From assembly GCA_043721315.1 (NCBI GenBank), contig JAYSQZ010000001.1:1-64000 (forward strand): a stretch of DNA of 64,000 bases. Reading direction: 5' to 3'. Made by a program: the position numbers and the translations under genes. The notes beneath the pieces were generated by a model that worked only from the letters and a program-made list of their open reading frames with translations, was not told the DNA's origin and searched no databases. Each line of letters opens with the position of its first letter. Positions within the stretch are counted from its first letter, which is position 1. This stretch comes from Elstera sp043721315 (GTDB lineage Bacteria > Pseudomonadota > Alphaproteobacteria > Elsterales > Elsteraceae). Shown piece by piece: positions 25,336 through 34,363 of this stretch.

Positions 25336-26508
25336 ATGAGTTTTTCCGTCGCCCATCTCAACCTCCGTGCGCCCTTTGCCTGCGATCCGCAGCAGAGCCG
25401 GGGGCGGTTGTTTCCCGAGGAAGGGTCTGGCGAGCGGTCGGTGTTTCAGCGGGACCGCGACCGAATTGTGCATTCAACGGCGTTCCGGCGGCTTCAGTAT
25501 AAAACGCAGGTGTTCGTTTTTCATGAGGGCGACCACTACCGCACGCGCCTAACCCATTCGCTTGAAGTGGCGCAAATCGCCCGTTCGATTGCGCGCGCCT
25601 TGGGGCTGGATGAGGATTTGGCGGAAGCCCTCGCGCTCGCGCACGACGTTGGCCATACCTGTTTTGGACACGCGGGGGAGGAGGCGCTCAATGAGGTGAT
25701 GCAGCCCTTCAGTGGCTTCGACCATAACGACCAAACCTTCCGAGCGCTAACGCTGTTGGAGCGGCGCTATGTGGCGTTCAATGGCTTGAATCTGTCGTGG
25801 GAAACCCTTGAAGGCGTGGTGAAGCACAATGGCCCTCTTGCCAACCCGCCGCCGACGATTGCCGCCTTTCAGGCAACCTGGAGCTTGCGGCTGGAAACCT
25901 ACGCTTCTGCCGAAGCACAAGTGGCGGCGCTGGCCGATGATATTGCCTACAATAACCATGATATCGACGATGGCTTGCGCGCGGGTTCCTTCACGCCGCA
26001 AGATTTACTGCCGCTACCCGTGGTTGGCCCCGTATTCGAGCAGTTGCTCCGCGAGCATCCAACCCTAGAGCCGATCCGCCTCACCCATGAGGGCGTGCGA
26101 CGGCTCATCAATCTGATGGTCACGGACCTTCTGACCGAAACCCGCGCGCGAATCGCCCAGTTCCGCCCTGAGTCTGCCGATGCCGTGCGCGCGCTCGGTC
26201 AACCGCTCGTGGCTTTTAGCCCCCGGCTGCAAGCGGCGGATAAAGCGCTGCGTCCGTTTATGTTTGAGCGCATGTATCGGCACTATCGGGTCAATCGGAT
26301 GATTGCGAAAGCGCGCCGGGTAGTTCAGGATATGTTCCATCACTTCATGGAAACTCCGCAAACCCTGCCACCCGAATGGCAGCGCCAGATTACCCACCCC
26401 GGCAGCCCAAACGCCGCCAGAACGATTGCCGATTACATCGCCGGGATGACCGACCGCTACGCGCTTGAAGAGCACAGCCGCCTCTTCGATTTGACCGCAA
26501 AGACTTGA
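25336..26508 (+). CDS. dgt: dGTPase-like deoxynucleotide triphosphohydrolase
   Basis: HD-domain enzyme that removes triphosphate from dNTPs, balancing nucleotide pools. The HD residues are His74 (RLTHSLEV), His103-Asp104 (AHDVGH) and a later Asp in ADDIAYN. The N-terminal RDRDRIVHSTAFRRLQYKTQVF block is diagnostic of the Dgt family. ATG 25336 (390 aa) opens the conserved region; an upstream in-frame ATG at 25300 has no ribosome site. It lies 15 nt before argS, a conserved alphaproteobacterial pair. Confidence 0.93.
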   Translation: MSFSVAHLNLRAPFACDPQQSRGRLFPEEGSGERSVFQRDRDRIVHSTAFRRLQYKTQVFVFHEGDHYRTRLTHSLEVAQIARSIARALGLDEDLAEALALAHDVGHTCFGHAGEEALNEVMQPFSGFDHNDQTFRALTLLERRYVAFNGLNLSWETLEGVVKHNGPLANPPPTIAAFQATWSLRLETYASAEAQVAALADDIAYNNHDIDDGLRAGSFTPQDLLPLPVVGPVFEQLLREHPTLEPIRLTHEGVRRLINLMVTDLLTETRARIAQFRPESADAVRALGQPLVAFSPRLQAADKALRPFMFERMYRHYRVNRMIAKARRVVQDMFHHFMETPQTLPPEWQRQITHPGSPNAARTIADYIAGMTDRYALEEHSRLFDLTAKT

Positions 26509-26523
26509 GATATTAAGGATGTC

Positions 26524-28314
26524 ATGACCCAGCCCACGCCGCATATTTTCAAACGCTTCCACATGGCCCTTAGCGATGTGTTAAGCGAACTCGCCGAAGA
26601 AGGCGCGCTGCCTGCCGGGCTTGATCCGGCGAAAGTCACCGTGGAGCCGCCGCGCGACGCGAGCCACGGCGATATTTCCACCAATGTCGGTATGGTTCTC
26701 TCGAAACCCGCCGGGATGAAACCGCGCGGGCTTGCCACGTTGGTGGGCGACCGGATGCGGACGCTCCCGGCCCTGGGCATCATTGATCTCTCGATTGATG
26801 GGCCGGGGTTTCTAAACTTCCGGCTTGCGCCCGGCATGTGGCAGGGGGAGCTTGCGACGGGGTTACGCGCGGGCCTTGCCTATGGCGATAGCCATGTTGG
26901 GCAGGGCGTTCGGGTGAACGTCGAGTACGTCTCCGCCAATCCCACTGGGCCGATGCACGTTGGCCATTGCCGGGGTGCGGTCGTTGGGGATGTGCTGGCC
27001 TCTCTGCTGGCGAAAGCCGGGTTCGACGTTGTGCGCGAGTATTACATCAACGATGCGGGCGCGCAGGTCGATGTTCTCGCCCGTTCCGCCTACCATCGTT
27101 ATCGGGAAGCCCTGGGCGATACTATGGGCGCGGTGCCGGCGGGGCTGTATCCGGGCGATTACTTGGTGCCGGTGGGGCAGGAGCTTGCCCAACAATACGG
27201 CGATATTTGGCGCGAGGCCGATGAAGCGGTGTGGCTAGAGACGATCCGCCGTGACGCTATTGCGGCGATGCTCGTGTTGATTAAGGAAGATCTTGCCGCC
27301 CTTGGCGTTCGCCACGATCTTTTCTCGTCCGAGCGCGCGATGGTGGAGAGCGGTGCGGTCGAGGCGTCCTTGGCGGCACTGGAGGTGCGCGGGTTGATTT
27401 ATGTGGGGACGTTGGAGCCGCCAAAAGGCAAAACGCCCGATGAATGGGAGCCACGCCCGCAAACCCTGTTCCGCGCCACCGAGTTCGGTGACGACGTAGA
27501 TCGTCCACTCAAAAAATCGGACGGAAGCTGGACCTATTTTGCCAACGACATCGCCTATCACTATGATAAGGCTATCGGAAACCCTAATCGGGCTGGGGCA
27601 GATAGCCTCATCAATATCTTCGGCGCGGATCATGGCGGCTATGTGAAACGCATGGTGGCGGCGGTGAAGGCGCTCACCGATGGTAAGGTGTCGCTCGACA
27701 TTAAGTTATGCCAGTTGGTTAATCTTCTGGATAAGGGCGATCCGGTCAAAATGTCCAAGCGGGCCGGGAACTTCGTTACCTTACGCGAAGTCGTGGATGA
27801 AGTTGGCGCGAATGTGGTGCGTTTTATTATGCTCACACGGAAAAATGATGTGTCTTTGGACTTCGATTTCGCGAAAGTGCAAGAGCAATCAAAAGATAAT
27901 CCGGTGTTCTACGTCCAATATGCCCATGCCCGTGCAGCCTCTGTTATGCGGAATGCTGTCGATAGTTTGTCACACGATCAATTATCCTCCGTGCATTTAG
28001 CTAATTCTTCGTTAAACCGCTTGACCGATGAGACAGAGCTTGGTTTGATGCGGACGTTAGCAAGCTGGCCTAGGTTGGTTGAGGCGGCCGCCGAGGCGCA
28101 CGAACCGCACCGCATCGCGTTCTATTTGGGCGAGGTCGCGGCGGGGTTTCATGCGCTCTGGAATAAAGGGCGGGACGAGGCAAGTCTGCGCTTTATTTTA
28201 TCGGACGATCCCGACTTAACCGTTGCACGCCTCGCCCTCGTTCAGGGAGTGAAGAGTGTGATTGCCTCGGGCCTTGCTGTTTTAGGTGTCGAGCCGGTCG
28301 AGGAAATGCGGTGA
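26524..28314 (+). CDS. argS: Arginyl-tRNA synthetase
   Basis: Class I enzyme charging tRNA-Arg, 596 aa. The N-terminal additional domain (about 1-110, tRNA elbow recognition) is followed by SANPTGPMHVGHCRG with HIGH variant HVGH (His145), a KMSK at about 409-412 (VKMSKRAGN), and the DALR anticodon-binding domain at the C-terminus. It follows dgt directly and its stop overlaps the next start by one base. Confidence 0.97.
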   Translation: MTQPTPHIFKRFHMALSDVLSELAEEGALPAGLDPAKVTVEPPRDASHGDISTNVGMVLSKPAGMKPRGLATLVGDRMRTLPALGIIDLSIDGPGFLNFRLAPGMWQGELATGLRAGLAYGDSHVGQGVRVNVEYVSANPTGPMHVGHCRGAVVGDVLASLLAKAGFDVVREYYINDAGAQVDVLARSAYHRYREALGDTMGAVPAGLYPGDYLVPVGQELAQQYGDIWREADEAVWLETIRRDAIAAMLVLIKEDLAALGVRHDLFSSERAMVESGAVEASLAALEVRGLIYVGTLEPPKGKTPDEWEPRPQTLFRATEFGDDVDRPLKKSDGSWTYFANDIAYHYDKAIGNPNRAGADSLINIFGADHGGYVKRMVAAVKALTDGKVSLDIKLCQLVNLLDKGDPVKMSKRAGNFVTLREVVDEVGANVVRFIMLTRKNDVSLDFDFAKVQEQSKDNPVFYVQYAHARAASVMRNAVDSLSHDQLSSVHLANSSLNRLTDETELGLMRTLASWPRLVEAAAEAHEPHRIAFYLGEVAAGFHALWNKGRDEASLRFILSDDPDLTVARLALVQGVKSVIASGLAVLGVEPVEEMR

Positions 28315-29195
28315 TGCAGCAAGATTTCGATCCCCGTGATTTAGAACCGGCGTTGCCGTCGGAAGAGCCGAAGGGGCGGCGTTGGTTACCGGCAACGATT
28401 GCGCTGGTCGCGTTGGGCGGCTTCAGCGGTATCGTTTGGTACGCCTACAGCCAAGGCGGCAATCCGTCGAATGGCGGCGCAGTTCCGCTGGTGCAGGCTG
28501 AAGCGGGGCCGCTGAAAGCACGCCCCACCGATCCCGGCGGGCTGGAAGTGCCCAATCAAGATAAGCTCATTCTCAACGGCCAAGTGGTCGATAGCACATC
28601 GGGCAAGGTGGAGCGGATGCTGCCGCCGCCAGAAGCGCCGATTGCCAAACCCAACCTTACGGTAGCGCCGCCAGCGCAGCTTGCGGCTGCCGTACCGCCT
28701 GTATTGAACGCGCTGCGCCCGCAGGGTCAAGCGCAACAAACCTACCCGAGTTTGGTGCCTGCCCCGCAGCAACAGGCCGCCGCCGTGCCGCGCGCGACAA
28801 CGCCGCCGCCAGCGCAGGCTTCGCCCGTTCCGCAACCCGTCGTCTCCCGTCCGGGGGCCGCGCCGCAAGCGCCGGTAGGGCAGACGGCAGCGCCCGTTGT
28901 CGCCAAGCCGCCCGCAGTGCAAGCGCCGCCGCCGGCAACCCCGGTTGCTGCGGGCGCAACGCGCGGTGCTAAAGTGCAGTTGGGGGCCGTGAAGTCCGAA
29001 GCTGCCGCCTCGGCGGAATGGGTCAAGTTGAAAAAGACCCATCCCGAGCTTGCAAACCTGTCGATGAGCCTCGCAAAGGTCGAGATTCCGAATAAAGGCA
29101 CCTATTACCGCATTCAAGCGGGGCCAGTGAGCGATGGCGCGTCGGTGTGCGGGGCTGTTAAGGCCCGTGGGCAGGATTGCCTTGTTGTTCGCTAA
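28314..29195 (+). CDS. SPOR-domain membrane protein
   Basis: A single membrane segment (about 26-46) preceded by a short cytoplasmic part, then a very long Pro/Ala/Gln-rich periplasmic linker (about 60-215) and a C-terminal SPOR domain (about 220-293, YYRIQAGPVSD near the end). SPOR domains bind denuded glycan strands at the division septum, so a role in cell division or wall remodelling is likely. ATG 28314 overlaps the argS stop by one base; GTG 28311 would also work. The argS-SPOR order is conserved in relatives, where nagZ usually comes next. Confidence 0.87.
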   Translation: MQQDFDPRDLEPALPSEEPKGRRWLPATIALVALGGFSGIVWYAYSQGGNPSNGGAVPLVQAEAGPLKARPTDPGGLEVPNQDKLILNGQVVDSTSGKVERMLPPPEAPIAKPNLTVAPPAQLAAAVPPVLNALRPQGQAQQTYPSLVPAPQQQAAAVPRATTPPPAQASPVPQPVVSRPGAAPQAPVGQTAAPVVAKPPAVQAPPPATPVAAGATRGAKVQLGAVKSEAAASAEWVKLKKTHPELANLSMSLAKVEIPNKGTYYRIQAGPVSDGASVCGAVKARGQDCLVVR

Positions 29196-29203
29196 AGCTC
29201 GTT

Positions 29204-29893
29204 ATGATGATTGATTTCGCTGGGCTGCTGCATAACGTCTCCGTCTGGCTGCTCCCGGCATTGCTGGCGATCACCTTGCACGAAGCGGCGCATGGTTACG
29301 TCGCTAATGCTTTGGGCGATCCAACGGCGCGGCTGGCGGGGCGGTTGAGCCTGAACCCAATCCGTCATATCGACCCGGTAGGAACCATTTTTCTGCCGGG
29401 ATTGATGCTGCTGGTGGGGTCCAACTTCTTCTTCGGCTGGGCGAAAGCCGTGCCGGTCGATATGCGTTATCTGCGCTCCCCCCGGCGCGATATGGCGATT
29501 GTTGCCGCTGCCGGCCCTCTGATCAATCTGGTGATGGCGCTTATCGCCGCACTGCTGTTGCACGCGCTTCAGTATGTGCCCGATGTTGCTTCGGATTGGG
29601 CGAAGGAAAACTTGCTCAATGCGATTAAATTCAACGTGATCCTCGCCATCTTTAACCTCATGCCGATTCCGCCGCTGGATGGCGGGCGGGTTGCGGTTGG
29701 GGTGCTGCCGCTGTTTTTGGCGCGGCCTTTGGCGCGTCTTGAGAACACCGGCATGTTGATCGTAATGGGGGTTGCTTTCATTATTCCGATGGTCTCGGCG
29801 CAGGCGGGCTATCCGCTCAATCCGTTGGGATGGTTATTAAGTGGCCCGATCAACGCAACAATTGTCGCGATTCTAACGCTCGCGGGCTGGTAG
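29204..29893 (+). CDS. Site-2 protease family (M50) membrane peptidase
   Basis: Intramembrane zinc metallopeptidase, 229 aa, with about five to six membrane segments. HEAAH (about 25-29) is the HExxH zinc site, and NLMPIPPLDGGR carries the LDG third-ligand motif. The compact form without a PDZ domain resembles the short M50 proteins often found near scpA. Start is ATG 29204 (29207 possible). Its TAG stop overlaps the scpA GTG by one base. The substrate is unknown. Confidence 0.9.
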   Translation: MMIDFAGLLHNVSVWLLPALLAITLHEAAHGYVANALGDPTARLAGRLSLNPIRHIDPVGTIFLPGLMLLVGSNFFFGWAKAVPVDMRYLRSPRRDMAIVAAAGPLINLVMALIAALLLHALQYVPDVASDWAKENLLNAIKFNVILAIFNLMPIPPLDGGRVAVGVLPLFLARPLARLENTGMLIVMGVAFIIPMVSAQAGYPLNPLGWLLSGPINATIVAILTLAGW

Positions 29894-30720
29894 TGACCGG
29901 GGACTCCGAAGCGTGGGATGCCCGCCCGGAGTTTACGCCGGAGTTTGCGGATAACGCTGTTCTTTTGCTCGATCTCGACGGCTACGAAGGCCCTATCGAC
30001 GTGTTGCTGACGTTGGCACGCGACCAAAAGGTCGATCTCACCAAAATTCGTATCCTGCCGCTCGTCGATCAATACCTCGCCTTCATTCGCGGTATTTTGC
30101 ATCGGCGCTTGGAAGTCGCCGCCGATTATTTGGTGATGGCGGCGTGGCTCGCCTATCTCAAATCGCGCCTGTTGCTGCCCGATCCACCAAGCGAAGAACC
30201 CGAGCCGAGCGCTGAAGATATGGCGGCCACGCTGGCGTTCCAACTGCTCCGGCTGGAAGCGATGCAGAAGGCTGGCGCGCGGCTAATGGCGGGCACAGTG
30301 CTGGGGCGGGATGTGTTCGCGCGCGGCCTGCCGGAGCGCTTCGAGACCGATGCGCGCATCACCTGGAACGTCACGCTGTACGAGTTGCTCACTGCCTATG
30401 CGGACCATAAGCGTCGCACGGATTATTCCCGCCTTCGTATTGCTGCGACCGAGCTTTATTCGATGGACGATGCCCTGCAACTGTTGTCGGAACGGCTGGG
30501 GCAGATGCCATTGTGGGAGGCGCTCAGTAGCTTCCTGCCGGCAGATATTCGGGATGGGCTGGTGTATCGCTCGGCGATCGCGGCCAATTTTCTGGCGGCG
30601 CTGGAACTGGCGAAATCCGGCAAGCTCCACCTGCGGCAAACCGAACGCTTCGGCCCCATCCTTGTGCGCTCCCCCGGCCCAGATGCGGCCTCGGATGTGG
30701 AAGAGAGTATCGACCCATGA
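29893..30720 (+). CDS. scpA: Segregation and condensation protein A
   Basis: Kleisin subunit that bridges the SMC heads in chromosome condensation. The N-terminal LDLDGYEGPIDVLLTLARDQKVDLTKI block (as FEGPLDLLL in other bacteria) and AADYLVMAAWLAYLKSRLLLP are diagnostic; the C-terminal winged helix follows. GTG 29893 gives 275 aa and a TAGTG junction with the M50 gene; an upstream ATG would lie deep inside that gene. ATGA overlap with scpB couples the partners. Confidence 0.93.
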   Translation: MTGDSEAWDARPEFTPEFADNAVLLLDLDGYEGPIDVLLTLARDQKVDLTKIRILPLVDQYLAFIRGILHRRLEVAADYLVMAAWLAYLKSRLLLPDPPSEEPEPSAEDMAATLAFQLLRLEAMQKAGARLMAGTVLGRDVFARGLPERFETDARITWNVTLYELLTAYADHKRRTDYSRLRIAATELYSMDDALQLLSERLGQMPLWEALSSFLPADIRDGLVYRSAIAANFLAALELAKSGKLHLRQTERFGPILVRSPGPDAASDVEESIDP

Positions 30721-31400
30721 AACTGGAACCCCGTACGCCCGAACCCCGCGCACCCGAAGCGCGCCCGTCTAACGCCTTAGCTTATGATCTGCGCGTGCTG
30801 GAAGCGCAACTTTTCGCAGCATCAATCCCCCTGACTGAAATTGATCTGATCGCCCGCCTACCACCGGGGGCGGATGTGAAGGCGCTGCTAACCGAGCTTT
30901 CCGCGCTCTATCAGGGGCGGGGGGTGGAGTTGGTGCAGCTTGCGGGCGGTTGGGCCTTTCGCACCGCGCCCGATCTTGCCACCGCTTTGCGGGTAACGCT
31001 GGAGGTGAGCCGTAAACTCTCCCGCGCCGCTGTGGAAGCGCTGGCGATCATCGCTTACCATCAGCCCGTCACGCGCGGGGAAATCGAAGAAATTCGCGGC
31101 GTGCAACTCTCGCGCGGCACGCTTGATATTCTGCTGGAATCCGGCTGGATCAAACCGAAAGGCCGCCGCCGCACCCCAGGCCGCCCCGTAACCTGGGTAA
31201 CAACGCCCGGCTTTTTAGACCATTTCGGCCTCACCAGTCTCGATGATCTGCCGGGGGTTGAGGAGTTGAAGGCAGCGGGCCTGCTGGAGCGGCGCAGCGG
31301 CATTACACTGGCGATGCGGGAAGAGGAGGCGACGGAGATCGACGATCCGGTGGAAACGCTGCTCAGCGATGACGCCCTCGATCTTGCAGATGAGAGTTAG
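30717..31400 (+). CDS. scpB: Segregation and condensation protein B
   Basis: Winged-helix dimer that associates with ScpA in the SMC complex. Blocks LSRAAVEALAIIAYHQPVTR and EIRGV-SRGTLDILLE with GRRRTPGRP are family marks. 227 aa; the first 25 and last 40 residues are Pro- or acid-rich and variable. ATGA overlap with scpA. In relatives scpB is followed by tatA-tatB-tatC; here an ABC transporter comes next. Confidence 0.93.
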   Translation: MKLEPRTPEPRAPEARPSNALAYDLRVLEAQLFAASIPLTEIDLIARLPPGADVKALLTELSALYQGRGVELVQLAGGWAFRTAPDLATALRVTLEVSRKLSRAAVEALAIIAYHQPVTRGEIEEIRGVQLSRGTLDILLESGWIKPKGRRRTPGRPVTWVTTPGFLDHFGLTSLDDLPGVEELKAAGLLERRSGITLAMREEEATEIDDPVETLLSDDALDLADES

Positions 31401-31462
31401 TCGCGTTAGGGTCTAATCTCCCCGACGGTAAGGAATTGCCGTTCAGCCTTTTGGTGAGATGC

Positions 31463-33202
31463 GTGACCGACGCCAGCCTTCCGCCTTCCTTAGCCTCTTC
31501 AGAGACCCGCTTGACCGGCGTTGGTTTGCGCTGGCCTGTGCGCGGGATCGGCGGCGGTTGGGCAGCTTTGGCTTTGGGCCTCGCGCTTGTGCTGGCCTTG
31601 CCGGTTCTAACGATTGTGGGGTCGTTTCTGTTCCCCGCTTGGGATGTGTGGGCGCATCTTTTGTCCACAGTGATGCCGGCTTATCTTTACAATACTGTGC
31701 TGCTTATGCTCGGCGTCGGCTTGGGTGTCGCCTTGATCGGTGTCGGCACGGCGTGGCTGGTCACGCTGTGCCAGTTTCCAGGGGCGCGCGCGTTCGAGGT
31801 TTTGTTGCTGCTGCCGTTAGCCTTTCCGGCCTATGTGGTCGCTTACGCCTATACAGGCTTTCTCGATAGCGCCGGGCCAGTGCAGAGCCTGCTGCGCGAT
31901 CTGACCGGCTGGGGATTCGGGAGCTATTGGTTTCCGTCAATTCGCTCCTTAGGGGGGGCTATCTGTGTGATGGTGCTGGTGCTCTACCCGTATGTCTATC
32001 TGTTGGCTCGCGCGGCATTTTTGGAGCAATCGGTGTGCGTGCTGGAAGCCGGGCGCGCCTTGGGGCAAACACCGTTCGGCTGCTTTCGCCGCTTGGCCGT
32101 TCCACTGGCGCGGCCCGCGATTGCTGGGGGCGTTGCGCTGGCGCTGATGGAAACGCTGAACGACTTCGGCACCGTCCAATATTTCGCGGTCGATACACTC
32201 ACGGCAGGCATTTACCGCACTTGGCTCGGTATGAACGAACCAGCGGCGGCGACGCAGTTGGCGGGCGTGCTGTTGCTGTTCGTCATTGGGTTGATGGCAC
32301 TGGAGCGGCACGGGCGAGTGGGCAGTACGCGCCACACGAGTGTGCGCTACCGCCATTTACCACGCTTTCCGCTGACGGGCGGTAAGGCGGCACTCGCCAT
32401 GATCGCCTGCCTGCTGCCGTGCCTATTGGGGTTCTTCGTGCCGCTGCTGATGCTGCTGTCTTGGGCGATTGAAACCGCGCCTGCAATGGTCAATACCGCT
32501 TTCTGGCTGGCGGCGGAACATTCGCTGCTACTCGCCGCGAGTGCGGCAGGGATAGCGGTGACGTTGGCGCTGACGCTGGCCTATGCCGTGCGCCTGCATC
32601 CCGCGCCCTTGGTGCGCTGGGCCACGCGCTCCGCCAGTCTCGGCTACGCCGTACCGGGTCTCGTGATTGCCGTTGGCGTGATTATTCCGCTGGCAGCGTT
32701 CGATACGGCCCTCGATAAGGCAAGCCGCTCGGCGTTCGGTGTTTCGACCGGGTTGCTGATGTCGGGTACGCTGGTGGCCTTGTTGTTTGCCTATGTCGTC
32801 CGCTTTTTGGCGATTGCCCTGAACGCGACCGAAGCCGCCTTGGGGAAAGTCACCCCGCAGATGGATTTTGCCGCGCGCAGCTTGGGGCGCACGGCGGGGC
32901 AAACCTTGTGGAGTATCCATCTGCCGATTATTCGCCCGAGCCTGCTGGCCGCCTGTTTGCTGGTCTTCGTCGATGTTATGAAAGAGCTTCCGGCCACGCT
33001 CATTCTGCGTCCGTTCAACTTCGATACGCTGGCGGTGCTGGTGTATGCGATGGCGGGCGATGAGCGCTTGGCAGATGCCGCCCCGGCCTCGCTGGCGATT
33101 ATGCTCGTCGGCCTTCTGCCGGTTCTGTTGTTGGCGAGCGCATTGGCGCGTAGCCGCCCCGGCTCCCCCCCAGGGTCTCGGCCCGCGAACCTTAGCCCCT
33201 GA
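31463..33202 (+). CDS. Ferric-iron-type ABC transporter permease (fused)
   Basis: Double-length permease of the FbpB/SfuB type: two six-span modules in one chain (579 aa). Each ends in a cytoplasmic EAA loop that docks to the ATPase: EAGRALGQTPFGCFRRLAVP in the first half and ARSLGRTAGQTLWSIHLP in the second. The start is uncertain: GTG 31463 (GGTGAG upstream), GTG 31454 and TTG 31436 are all in frame. No periplasmic binding protein lies nearby, so the substrate (Fe3+, thiamine or another small ligand) is inferred only from family resemblance. Confidence 0.87.
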   Translation: MTDASLPPSLASSETRLTGVGLRWPVRGIGGGWAALALGLALVLALPVLTIVGSFLFPAWDVWAHLLSTVMPAYLYNTVLLMLGVGLGVALIGVGTAWLVTLCQFPGARAFEVLLLLPLAFPAYVVAYAYTGFLDSAGPVQSLLRDLTGWGFGSYWFPSIRSLGGAICVMVLVLYPYVYLLARAAFLEQSVCVLEAGRALGQTPFGCFRRLAVPLARPAIAGGVALALMETLNDFGTVQYFAVDTLTAGIYRTWLGMNEPAAATQLAGVLLLFVIGLMALERHGRVGSTRHTSVRYRHLPRFPLTGGKAALAMIACLLPCLLGFFVPLLMLLSWAIETAPAMVNTAFWLAAEHSLLLAASAAGIAVTLALTLAYAVRLHPAPLVRWATRSASLGYAVPGLVIAVGVIIPLAAFDTALDKASRSAFGVSTGLLMSGTLVALLFAYVVRFLAIALNATEAALGKVTPQMDFAARSLGRTAGQTLWSIHLPIIRPSLLAACLLVFVDVMKELPATLILRPFNFDTLAVLVYAMAGDERLADAAPASLAIMLVGLLPVLLLASALARSRPGSPPGSRPANLSP

Positions 33203-33243
33203 CAATCTTAGCCCCTAACAATCTTAGCCCCTAACAATCTTAG
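33191..33243 (+). repeat. 16-bp tandem repeat across the permease stop
   Basis: Three units of CTTAGCCCCTRACAAT (33191-33206, 33207-33222, 33223-33238) plus a partial CTTAG. The first unit holds the permease TGA stop; units 2 and 3 have TAA at the same place. The truncated last unit contributes TTAGGA just before the ATPase start codon. Confidence 0.9.
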
Positions 33244-33251
33244 GATGAACG

Positions 33252-34271
33252 ATGCTGAGTATTGAAGCCCTGAGCCATGCCTACGGGGCGCTGACAGCGT
33301 TAAAAGAGATCAATTTAGAGGTCGCCGCCGGGGAAGTTGTTTGTCTGCTCGGCCCTTCTGGTTGCGGGAAATCGACATTGCTGCGGCTCGCGGCGGGGCT
33401 TGAGCCAGTGCAGCAGGGGCGGGTTCGGTTGGCGGGCGAGATCGTTGGGCAGCCGCGCTTCACGGTGCCGCCAGAGCGACGACGGGTTGGCATGGTATTT
33501 CAAGATTTCGCCCTGTTCCCACATCTTACCGTTACCCAAAACATCGCCTTCGGGTTGGCGGACCTGCCGAAAGCCGACCAGCAGAGTATTGCGCGGCTGT
33601 GGGTTGAGCGGATCGGTCTTGCTGATCTTGCTGGGGCATTTCCGCATACTCTGTCGGGCGGGCAGCAGCAGCGCGTTGCCCTCGCCCGCGCCCTTGCGCC
33701 CTCGCCGCGCTTGGTGTTGATGGATGAGCCGTTTTCGGGCCTCGACGTGACCTTGCGCGACCGGTTGCGCGATACCACGCTGGCCCTCCTAACCGAAGCG
33801 CGGGTGGCGACCCTATTGGTTACGCACGATCCCGATGAAGCGATGCGAATGGCCGACCGGATCGTGTTGATGCAGGCAGGGCGGATCGAGCAGGCAGGGC
33901 AACCGTTGGATCTTTACGATCACCCGGTATCGGCCTTTGCAGCGGCGTTTTTCGGCTCGGTCACGGTATTGACTGCGCGCGCCGAGAATGGGCAGATCGT
34001 GACCGATCTTGGGCGGTTCGATGCGCCGGTGCAAAGCGGGCCGGTCACAATGATCGTTCGTCAAGAAGCTCTCCACCGGGCGCTAGAGGGCGGGGTGATG
34101 GCGACGGTTGCCGCCGCGCGCAGTTTGGGCCGGGAGCATCTGCTGTCGCTCATGCTCGGTGCAACCGCTGTCACCGCTCGCTGGGTTGAGGGGCGTTTGC
34201 CCAAGGTTGGCGAGCGCATCCCGGTAACGCTCGACCGCCACCGGGTTCATCTGTTTCCCCTGGAAGGCTAG
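33252..34271 (+). CDS. ABC transporter ATPase (FbpC-like)
   Basis: Energises the permease encoded just upstream. Walker A GPSGCGKST (about 34-42), Q-loop QDFALFPHLT, signature LSGGQQQRVALARAL, Walker B LVLMDEPF and the H-loop THDPDEA are intact. The C-terminal 100 residues form a TOBE-like regulatory domain (about 235-339), as in Fe3+ and spermidine/molybdate importers. Spacing to the permease is set by the 16-bp repeat. As with the permease, no binding protein is present, so the substrate is open. Confidence 0.9.
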   Translation: MLSIEALSHAYGALTALKEINLEVAAGEVVCLLGPSGCGKSTLLRLAAGLEPVQQGRVRLAGEIVGQPRFTVPPERRRVGMVFQDFALFPHLTVTQNIAFGLADLPKADQQSIARLWVERIGLADLAGAFPHTLSGGQQQRVALARALAPSPRLVLMDEPFSGLDVTLRDRLRDTTLALLTEARVATLLVTHDPDEAMRMADRIVLMQAGRIEQAGQPLDLYDHPVSAFAAAFFGSVTVLTARAENGQIVTDLGRFDAPVQSGPVTMIVRQEALHRALEGGVMATVAAARSLGREHLLSLMLGATAVTARWVEGRLPKVGERIPVTLDRHRVHLFPLEG

Positions 34272-34302
34272 GGGCTGGCTGGCGGCGTTCTGCGGCGGGT
34301 GA

Positions 34303-34331
34303 TTGCGCCCGCTGAACCCATCTGCCATAGT
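34303..34331 (+). promoter_or_regulatory. Candidate tatBC promoter
   Basis: TTGCGC (34303-34308), 17-nt spacer, CATAGT (34326-34331), about 33 nt before the tatB ATG. The -10 is embedded in ATAGTCCGCCGC, which also occurs at the yajC promoter candidate. This would let tatBC-serS be transcribed independently of the ABC genes. Confidence 0.42.
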
Positions 34332-34363
34332 CCGCCGCGCTGTGGGCGAAAGGTTTGTGCGGA

